Position numbers and translations under genes: made by a program. The notes under the pieces were generated by a model. That model saw nothing but the letters and a program-made list of their open reading frames with translations. It made no database searches and had not been told where the DNA came from. This document shows positions 56,384 to 64,000 of a stretch of DNA of 64,000 nt, in pieces. Source of the DNA: Gigaspora rosea (taxonomy: Eukaryota; Glomeromycota; Glomeromycetes; Diversisporales; Gigasporaceae); the NCBI GenBank assembly GCA_003550325.1, contig QKWP01000001.1, forward strand, positions 263,488 to 327,487. Direction: 5' to 3'. Positions within the stretch are counted from its first letter, which is position 1. Each line of letters starts with the position of its first letter.

Positions 56384-57057
56384 TTAATTTTTCAAAGTTA
56401 TATTTAAATCTTCTAGTAAAAATAAATTTAATAAGAGATTTTGTTCAAAACTTTAAATAATTTGTTTCACCGTAAAGCTATTATTTACTAGTTAGTAAAC
56501 TGTTTGATAAAGAGTGTTAAAAATTGGAAATGATTAGTTGGAATTCCCTTAGTTCAATTGAATCAGTGCAAGAATAAATGTTAATCAAAGAATGTTGCGT
56601 AGATAAATATTCTATGTGGAAATTGTGTAAATGTCATTTAAGATGAGAAATTGTGTGAGATGATTTATTGAAAGTAAAGCCCTACCAGCATTTCTTTAGC
56701 TACCTTAAAACAATAGGTACGCAGTGTATAGAAAGGAAATAGATGTTATCCATGAGTTATAACTGGGGCATATCTTAGATTATTCTTTAGTATTTCACAA
56801 ATTATAAAATAATTAAATTTTCAGTACATACAAAATGTTAAAAAAAAACATTTATTATAAAATTCAACTCTAGTGGTTTGCACTTATTACATGATTTTAT
56901 AAATTTTTTTTTTTTTTAATTTTCAAATTTTCCATATTGGAGTTAGTATTTAGGGTTAGGGTTTTTAGGGGCATAAAGCATTTTTATTTAGAGCAGCGCA
57001 TACTTATTAATTAGCTAGTTTTTGAGATAATATTGCATAGATGGTAAAACACCATAA
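56384..57057. repeat. left arm of the P450 inverted duplication (downstream flank)
   Basis: Sequence after the stop codon is mirrored at 61109-62348: 'aaagccctaccagcatttc', 'accttaaaacaatagg', 'gaaaggaaatagatgttatcc', 'tttagggttagggtttttagg' and 'attgcatagatggtaaaacac' all reappear in reverse. The inversion boundary is near 57057. Confidence 0.85.
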
Positions 57058-57830
57058 GCATGTTTTAGTAAAAGTCAAAAATATTACCAAATCTAATTTA
57101 AATTTTTTTTTTTAAACTTAAAGACGATTTCTATTGATACACTAGTGTATCTTAAAAAATAAACACTATTGTTTTGTTCAGTTGTTTGTTTGTATATTTT
57201 TATAGAAACTTTTTCCTTTAATTATATTTTTTTATTTTTTTATAAATTTTTAAAAAATTATTTGCTTTTAGTTGATTATTTAAGATGGTTTTCACTATAT
57301 ATAATTATAATATTCATATACATTGTTTGTATCACTTTATTTTTTTGTTATATAGTTGTTATTCCGGTATTGTCTAAACATATTTGGATTCTTCGTTGGG
57401 CTAAGTAGTATATTTATTGCAGAGAAGTTACATATTGCAAAATAAATGACTAACATTGAATATTATACGCAGTAATCTTAAATTAGATTGATTTAAAAAA
57501 TCTTTGAGTTAATAATCTTGAAATGCAATGGCAAAATGCACCTTATAAAAATACTATGCTAACTCTTTTTAATCTAAGTAATAATATTTTTGGATTGGAA
57601 AGAAGAAAGCATTAGTCAATGCATTTTGTAGAATGCTATACTGTGAAGATCATTTGGTTTGGATTAAGAGAAGAAATGCATTACTGGTATACTGAGTGGT
57701 GTACCTTATAAGAAAACTATGCAAAATTTTTAGTAAAGTGGCAATACTTTTGAATTGGATGAAGGGAAGCTAATAAGAGAGCCTGATCTATAGTTTATGC
57801 ACAATTATAATTACTAACAAAGCTGTTAAT
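57058..57830. other. spacer, no gene seen
   Basis: A hydrophobic 79-codon frame (57169-57408) is a T-rich low-complexity product. 'actttacta..gcat' phrases at 57530-57780 repeat loosely ('gaatgctatactg', 'tggtatactgag'). Confidence 0.35.
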
Positions 57831-57837
57831 ATATAAT

Positions 57838-58508
57838 AAGTTAATATAAGAATTTAAATTAACTTAAACTTTTGTAAAAGTTCACCAACAACCTCGACCC
57901 AATTGTACACTATAAATTTTTCCTAAGCTTCTCACCCATTCTGTAAATCTATTTAGATTAAAATTATTATATAATAATTAATAATTAAGTTATTCAATTA
58001 ATTCTTATTATTAATAATATATGTTTTTTCTTACTTCTTATGTGGTTCATCTCCAATTTGGAAAAAATGACCTGCAAAAACACATTTTTTTAAATAAACA
58101 ATTTTCAAATCGAAACGGAAATACGTACATAACAGATATAAGGCAATTTAGGTCACGTAATTTGCCTAAATAATGTTTATTTCACTCATTATAAACAATA
58201 TTGGGCATCATTTATAAATAGCCACATAGAGATAAAATTTTTTTATCATAAATTTTTATGTCGCATATATCTTAAATTTTAATTAACTCTGCATACGAAT
58301 TATAGAAAAAAAAACTAGGATATGCTATCGATGACAGGAGTAAACGAAATTTCACAGTAAATCATTAATGATAATCCTGATTGTTTTATACTAACCAAAT
58401 AAAATAAGCCACCCGGAGGAGAAGGGAGTTTTTTAAGGCCACGTGTAGTATTTGATCTAAAGATATAATAACACAAGAGAAATGCTAACAAGAGATAACC
58501 CAAACCAT
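57838..58508 (-). pseudogene. cytochrome P450 copy 3, 5' fragment (exons 1-3)
   Basis: On the minus strand, exon 1 is 58508-58413, exon 2 is 58071-58035, and exon 3 is 57948 to about 57871. Compared with copy 1, a base is lost after the ATG (GTT-ATC), 32 bases are deleted in exon 3 (after TTGGGTC), and the exon 3 donor GCGTAAGT has become GTTTAAGT. Nothing after intron 3 is present. About 200 bp of promoter region is also shared (58510-58700). Clearly non-functional. Confidence 0.85.
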
Positions 58509-58509
58509 T

Positions 58510-58700
58510 TTTTTTTCTTTTTCTTTTTTTTTTTACAAAAAAGATAAAGTATTTATAATTTTTTTACTCTAGCATTGGAAAATTTATGAGAATAATTTAT
58601 GCATATTACTGTAAGATTACTATAACGCTAAATAAAATTAAATACGTAATAATTCTTAGTAATAAAGAATAAATCGTTACGTATGCAGAATCTAATTTTT
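58510..58700 (-). repeat. duplicated P450 promoter region
   Basis: On the minus strand 'attctgcatacgt', 'tattactaag', 'ttacagtaatatgcataaatt' and 'ccaatgctagag' follow the order of 53990-54160 upstream of copy 1. Confidence 0.7.
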
Positions 58701-59170
58701 GGAGTTCATATTGTTCGAAACTGGTTCATTGTTCCGCAAGTACAACTTTCATTAAAATAATTTGAGGATAATGATTTATGCAAGCGTTGCATAACTTTAA
58801 AATTAGAGTATAGACGTGTTCTATGCTAAATGATTTGAATACATTTATCGAAAATGTTAATAATGACCATTAAAATATTCTCAAAATTTACGAAAATGCT
58901 AAATTCTGGCATGGCTTGAGGCGAAGTCACAATCACACAACATATCTGGTTGAAACGAAAGCACTAATTAAGGAAAAACCATAGAGTAAATGCTCATACT
59001 GTTATTAGAATTTGTTAGAATTTAGATTGATAGAAGGAATGTTCCAATGTAATTTCTCGTATAAAGCCTATTGTCTTTGCAAAATTTGAAATTTTCAGAT
59101 TTTGCAAATTTAGCAAATTATAAGCAATATCATGCGCTAAAATTTGCATTTAATGATACACTAGTTTTGT
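58701..59170. other. spacer, no gene seen
   Basis: Nothing recognised in this stretch. Confidence 0.35.
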
Positions 59171-59173
59171 ACT

Positions 59174-60010
59174 AGAGATTGGACCCGGGTAGGTGTTACC
59201 CGAGTCATCCGCAGGTGGGTCGGGTATTCCGTATTGAGTTTTAACGACCCGGGTGGGTAGACCCGTGATGTGACCCATGTCCATGACTTAAAGTTGACGA
59301 CTGTTAAGGATGAGGTAATAATGACGGAGATTGTGGGTATGGGATGTGGGCTCGATGAGTAGTATGAGGTCATGAGAAATGGGTAGTTTAGGAGGAAAGG
59401 TGTGGGAAATTGTTCTCCCTCTTTTGTCTTTACTGCTGGCTCGAAGTCTAGCTTTGTCGTTGGTATCACGTGGTCCAATTTAAAACAGAAACAAGGACGG
59501 AAAAAAAAAAGGTATTAGTAGAAAATGAGGATAACCTACGAAGGATATTGCCAGCTGCATTAACAGTTTCGAAAATGGTTCGAAAGAGGTGTTGCTTCGA
59601 GGTTAAATAGTACACTGGAGCATTTGCCAGTGGAAACGTTGAAGTTGCTATGTAGTGGTGAAGCTTTGTTGAAAGTAAGAATTAAAGGAGATTGAGTTGA
59701 GAGATTAGTGAAGAGAGTGGTTAGTAAGTAAAAGGAAATGGTAGAGTGGAAACGGTGGTCGATATGGGAGTATGTAAAAAGAGGGAAGTGACATCGGTTT
59801 AGAGGGGTGGTGTATGAAGGTAGATTTGAAAAAGTGGTGGCAGTAGGTGAGGGAGTGTTGGCGCAAAAGAGTGGGCAACACTGGATTTGCAGTGCACAGT
59901 ATTGGAGAGTCTTTGTGCAGGCGATAGTGGAAAGGGTATAGGGGAAATTGAAGAGAGTGTTCAGAAGGGAGAAATGGAGTTAAGCTAAGAATCAGTTCGA
60001 GTGAGATATC
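59174..60010 (+). pseudogene. decayed coding sequence behind a GACCCGGG-type hAT-like end
   Basis: The end TAGAGATTGGACCCGGG with 'acccgggtgggtagaccc' words matches the end of 38450-39062. Behind it the plus strand is purine-rich and protein-like in shifting frames: KLTTVKDEVIMTEIVGMGCG (about 59288-59350), FVFTAGSKSSFVVGITWSN (about 59423-59480), ENEDNLRRILPAALTVSK (about 59521-59575), LNSTLEHLPVETLKLLCSGE (about 59605-59665) and WKRWSIWEYVKRGK (about 59748-59790). GRFEKVVAVGEGVLAQKSGQ and WICSAQYWRVFVQAIVERV follow (about 59818-59940). Stops in the last 350 bases are TGA, TAA, TGA and TAG, all reachable from CGA or CAA/CAG by C-to-T change. The family is not recognised. The minus strand is also long and open here because of the purine bias, so the strand is a judgement. 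Confidence 0.4.
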
Positions 60011-60079
60011 CGGTTAGTGTAATGTTGAACGGGATTGGGATTTGATAAGTGAGGTGTGAGGATGGGTTCGAGAGCAGTT

Positions 60080-60430
60080 GTGCTGTGTTTACCCTATGAA
60101 AACTCGATACACGAAAATGCATGCATAAATATGAAATTGTATGCGGGTAAGCACGGTTTGCACGGAAACTGCACGGAAACTGATCATCCAAAAAATTTAA
60201 TACACGTTTATCTCACGAAAAATTGAAATCGTGCACTATCGTGCATAGTATTATATCCATATATAGACGCGTATTAATCTTAATGATCACATAATTTCCG
60301 TGCACTAACGTGCACAATCGTTAAGATTCTTAATAATCATAATTTTCGTGCACTGACGTGCACAATCGTTAAGATTCTAGTGCATTGACGTCACGATCAT
60401 CACAATCGTTAAGATTCCTTAACGATATAA
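60080..60430. repeat. tandem repeat with 'cgtgcac' palindromes
   Basis: A unit 'cgtgcactgacgtgcacaat' plus 'cgttaagattcttaataatcat' is repeated two to three times (60270-60425). It is preceded by 'gcacggtttgcacggaaactgcacgg' and 'atcgtgcactatcgtgcat'. 'gtgcac...gtgcac' pairs can form hairpins. Confidence 0.7.
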
Positions 60431-60662
60431 AGATATAATATATGCAGGACATACTAGCAAGAGATAACCTAAATCTTTTTATTCTAATATTAGATTTTAT
60501 AAAAAAATTTTATACAAATACTGCGAGGAGCCAATGTATAAAGAAATTTTTTAAAATAACAGTAGGGTAACCACATCACATATCAATAGCCAGCAATTAT
60601 ATAGGTAACCCCCAATTCTAACAAAAAAGCCTAGCATATACAAAGAAAAAGGTGATCACTAA
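60431..60662. other. spacer, nothing recognised
   Basis: 'actagcaagagataacctaaatc' at 60448 resembles, in degraded form, the minus-strand start of the P450 copies. No larger match was seen. Confidence 0.3.
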
Positions 60663-60910
60663 TGCAGTTAAATACGACCCCCTCTAAATGCAGCATCTCT
60701 CTAAATGCAACCTCAAACTCTGGCCCAAATACAGTCAGACCTCCCTAACCTCCCTAAATGCAAGCATCTCTCTAAATGCAACCTTGAACTCTGGCTCAAA
60801 TATTATTTCTAACCTCCATAAATGCAATTTTTCTTATTGTTCTCTAAATGCACATTGTCAAATTTTTGATCCAAATGAATTGCATTTAGACATTAAAACT
60901 TTTCATCTAA
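60663..60910. repeat. pogo-type element ends with repeated 'ctctaaatgca'
   Basis: TACAGTCAGACCTCCCTAACC (60730) and at least six 'tctaaatgcaa'/'cctaaatgcaa' words within 230 bp, the same vocabulary as the element end at 478-552. Two ends appear to be nested, since 'cccctctaaatgcag' at 60680 precedes the inner one. Confidence 0.55.
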
Positions 60911-61108
60911 AATTTCAAAATCAATCGAATTACCGAAACTAATACTTCAATAGAATAATACTTGTAATGAAATTTTTTGAAGTGAGTCGGCTGTAAGTGA
61001 GGCAATGCAAGTGCAGGAGTGAAGAAATGATAGAATAACGTTGTCCTTTCCATCTCAGTGGGTTAGGTGGGTGTGCGAATTTTCCATTCAAGAGGCTCAT
61101 ATAAAATT

Positions 61109-62348
61109 ATGGTGTTTTACCATCTATGCAATATTATCAAAACTAGCTAATTAATTAGTATGCGTTGCTCTAAGTAAAAATGCTCTATGCCCCTAAAAAC
61201 CCTAACACTAAATACTAACCCCAGCATGAAAAATTTGAAAAAAAAAAAAAATTTTGCAAAAACATGTATTAGGTGCAAAACCACCATAGTTGAATTTATA
61301 ATTTTTTTTTTAATATTTTATCTAAGATGTGCCCAGCTGTAACACACGGATAACATCTATTTCCTTTCTATATTACCGTTATACCCGATATTGCTATAGG
61401 TCACATGTCGATTAATGACCATCATACACGTTATTACATAGCACGAATCTAAAGATTCTAAAGAATCTAAAATATCTAATAGATCTAATAAATCTAGTAT
61501 TACTAGAATTTATATTATTTATTTTATAATTATTATATCTATCATTTCTACCAGTTATATTATATCAAGCATAACTAACAAATAGGATCGATATATGTAT
61601 AAATATCACCGATATTCCTACCGGAAAATCGATAGCTCTTTACAACTCACTTTTATTAAATAAACTATTAGTGTCTTCATACACTAATTAACAAAAATTA
61701 TACTCGTGTCTTCTTACACGTGTAACCCTTTTAAAATCGTTAAGTGATTTAAACGATATAGGTCACGTGATTACTGCGACGGTTTTCACGTAGTTAACAT
61801 TTTAGTTATAGTTTTATTGATAAACTGATACGACTATCGGTAACTTCATATACCTTTAGCCGTTTGCCTCTTTCATAAAAGCAAATCACGTAAAAACCTC
61901 TATACACAATCACGTTCAATTTATTAAAACGTGAGGCTTTCAATTATTTTAACCCCAATTTCACTGAACCGATTTAGAGGTGGTTTGAGTGTAACACTAC
62001 CTATTGTTTTAAGGTAGCTAAAAAAATGCTGGTAGGGCTTTACTTTCAATAAATCATCCCGCACAATTTCTCATCGTAAATGACATTTACACAAACTCCA
62101 CATAGAATATTTATCCACCGCAACCTTCTTTAGTTGAAATTTATTTTTGCACTGATTCAAATGAACTAAGGAAATTCCAACTATTGTAATCAGTTCCAAT
62201 TTTAACACTCTTATCAAACAATTATACTAATTAGTTCGTACAATAAATAATAGCTTTACGATGAAACAAATTATTTAAAGTTTTGAACAAATTCACTTAT
62301 TAAATTTATTTTTACTAAAAGATTTAAATATAACTTTGAAAAAATTAA
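61109..62348. repeat. right arm of the P450 inverted duplication (downstream flank)
   Basis: Reverse image of 56384-57057, interrupted at 61371-61996 by a sequence absent from the left arm. Confidence 0.85.
61371..61996 (+). mobile_element. probable solo LTR (626 bp) in the right arm only
   Basis: The left arm lacks this block, so the insertion is recognisable by comparison. It begins TATTAC and ends GTAACA, close to the TGTTAC...GTAACA form of Gypsy/Copia LTR ends. A TATA-like 'tgtataaata' (about 61596) is followed about 60 bases later by AATAAA (61660-61665), the usual promoter/polyadenylation order within an LTR. Target duplication is not clean; about nine bases of the uninterrupted arm (cactgcgta) are missing. 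A MITE or other insertion is the alternative. Confidence 0.45.
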
Positions 62349-64000
62349 CTATTGACTCTGACCAGATAAAACTTTTTCAACATTATCATGCCTTTTTACA
62401 AATCTAACCTTATAATCTTCAGGCCAAACAGTAATACCATTGCGTATTTTATCTAAATTAATTGATATTGGCTTACCATCTTTACCTAATGGTGATGCAT
62501 TTTCTATTTTAAAACACCAGAGAAGACGAGAAACTCCTAATAAAAGTTCTCTCTCAGCCTATTTTAAGATATAAAATTATTTATCAATGCATTAAATTAA
62601 TGAAATAATTATTTTAAGCATATATTATACATGCCATATGAATTCCAGTACAAAGACTTCTTCCAGCTCCAAATCCGAAATGATCTCTATTTTCATAATT
62701 TCCATTTGCTAAAGCAGCGCTACTTTCAATAAATCCTAAAAATCTCTCAGGATAAATTCTTTTGGATTTTCATATCTTTTCTCATCCATATGAATTCCAT
62801 ATTGATTTAAAATCACCACAGAATTTGCAGGAATATGATATCCGTTATATTCGTCATCTTCTTCAATGGCATGAGGTATGCCAAGATAAAGTGGGCCACA
62901 ATATCTTTGACCTTCTTTAATTATAGCACGTATATAAGGAATGTTTTGTTCATCAGAAACTTCAGGTATACGAGATTGACCAATTACACGATCAAGTTCT
63001 TGATGAGCTTTAGATTGAACATGAGGATTATTAGCTAAAGCAGCAGTAAGCCATGTTAAACTTGCTGAAACTGTATCCTAAAAATTTTAAATACACGTAT
63101 TAATAATTTAAAGCTCATGTGGAAAAAAACTTTTTTTTTATAATATTTACAGTTCCAGCGGCAAAAATCGTATCCGTTAGATAAATAACGTCTAGATCAT
63201 CAAGGATTCCTTCATCCTTTTTGCGGAGGAATTCTCTAATAATACATGGTTTCTTCTCTTTATCATCTATAACTTGCTTGACCAATTTTCTAAGAAAAGC
63301 TTCAATGTTATCGGCACTCTCTATCATTGCATTATGTAATTTAGTGTTTGGAAACCATTTCAATATTGGAAAAAATTCCGATAATCTATTTGTTACTTTA
63401 GCGAGTTCTAAATGTGTTCCCATTAAACTTTCAAATTCTCTATAAAATGGGTCATCAACACTGTCCGTACGTTTGTTTAAACATAAAAGAGTTATAACAT
63501 TTAAAGCTGTAAGTTGAAAAAAATATTTAGGATAAAAACCATCTTTCGTTTTTGCTGATGCTTGACAAAGGTTTTGCATAAGTATACGATATTCATCATC
63601 CAGTAAATCAGAGTTTTCTTTTACACTGCGTTGACCCAAAACACTGTGCACTATTTTTTTAAATATTTTAAATCAGCAATGGGATTCATATCATGAAAAA
63701 TATTAATACTTTCAAGTACTTACTAATAGGATTAACCTTTCTATATCTCTCATCATATGGGTTACTAACATAACTTTTTCCTCGAGTCAATATTTTAAAA
63801 GTATAATGACTTGGCACACGAGTTGAATATTTTGCACCACCTATAATTAAAACAAATAACCCCAAGAATAATTTATTCAATTACTAACTAAGATGTTAAT
63901 ATATAATAAGTTAGTATAAGAATTTAAATTAACTTACGCTTTTGTAAAAGTTCACCAACAAACTTATCACTAGTCAATATAATCCAATTTTGTTGACCCA
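62349..64000 (-). CDS. cytochrome P450 monooxygenase, copy 2 (partial at window edge, one frameshift)
   Basis: Inverted paralogue of copy 1. Minus-strand exons: exon 3 from beyond 64000 to 63938, exon 4 63840-63724, exon 5 63650-63151, exon 6 63077-62635 and exon 7 62558-62349. Exon 5 has its full 500 bases and reads through the I-helix AGT without the copy 1 frameshift. Exon 6 is one base short, at about 62752-62756 just before PERF (aattta-tcctgagag against aatttaaacctgagag). K-helix E-x-x-R, haem-loop FGFGAGRSLCTG-type sequence, and the GC-starting last intron (ATG|GCATGT) are conserved. Exons 1 and 2 lie outside the window. In the haem loop Arg is replaced by Ser before Leu-Cys. Confidence 0.85.

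Noticed and set aside
57169-57408. 79-codon hydrophobic plus frame
   Set aside because: T-rich low complexity between P450 copies, no start context, no counterpart in the mirrored arm.
59161-59478. 105-codon minus-strand frame
   Set aside because: Its C-terminal third is the reverse reading of the GACCCGGG end words, and the rest is the S/P/T/H-rich shadow of a purine-rich strand; the plus strand looks more protein-like, though this is not certain.

Overview
The window looks like nuclear DNA of an arbuscular mycorrhizal fungus (Glomeromycotina, Rhizophagus-like). The sequence is very AT-rich and packed with relics of transposable elements. The one intact host gene is an F-box protein of the type greatly expanded in Rhizophagus. 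Genes carry short spliceosomal introns, and the Helitron and LINE relics are of kinds known from these fungi. This assignment is inference from sequence character; no database search was made.

Layout. 1-6 kb: end of a pogo-like element, a telomere-repeat foldback, a MITE and a hAT-like element with an 8-bp target duplication. 6.3-8.05 kb: the F-box gene. 9.6-12.3 kb: nested foldbacks and another hAT-like element. 13-17.6 kb: a MITE split by a 4.1-kb hAT-like composite that holds LINE fragments and an assembly gap (14877-15140). 18-22.5 kb: foldbacks and a tRNA-type SINE. 22.5-28.3 kb: a decayed autonomous hAT transposase cut in two by a 3.7-kb insertion. 28.5-35.5 kb: minisatellite gene relic, MITEs, a retroposon and a hAT-like insertion. 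35.5-37.5 kb: T-rich low complexity with a second gap (36149-36554). 37.5-39 kb: foldback array and a hAT-like element. 39.7-46.8 kb: a Helitron relic (Rep part, then PIF1 helicase part). 46.8-53.8 kb: MITEs, a hAT-like element, a long tRNA-headed retroposon and a 121-bp hAT MITE. 54-64 kb: three cytochrome P450 copies, two of them full or near-full and facing tail to tail with a 4-kb spacer that holds a third, broken copy.

Functional content is small: one F-box adaptor candidate and two P450 genes, each with its own single-base frameshift (decay or assembly error). Most other bases can be placed in mobile or repeat families. The most distinctive pattern is a series of hAT-like elements. Each has its own short word repeated many times just inside both ends, and five have perfect 8-bp target duplications. 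Several interrupt older MITEs, so their order of arrival can be read. A second theme is retroposons with poly-A tails, target duplications and, in two cases, tRNA-like promoters. One of these is about 925 bp long.
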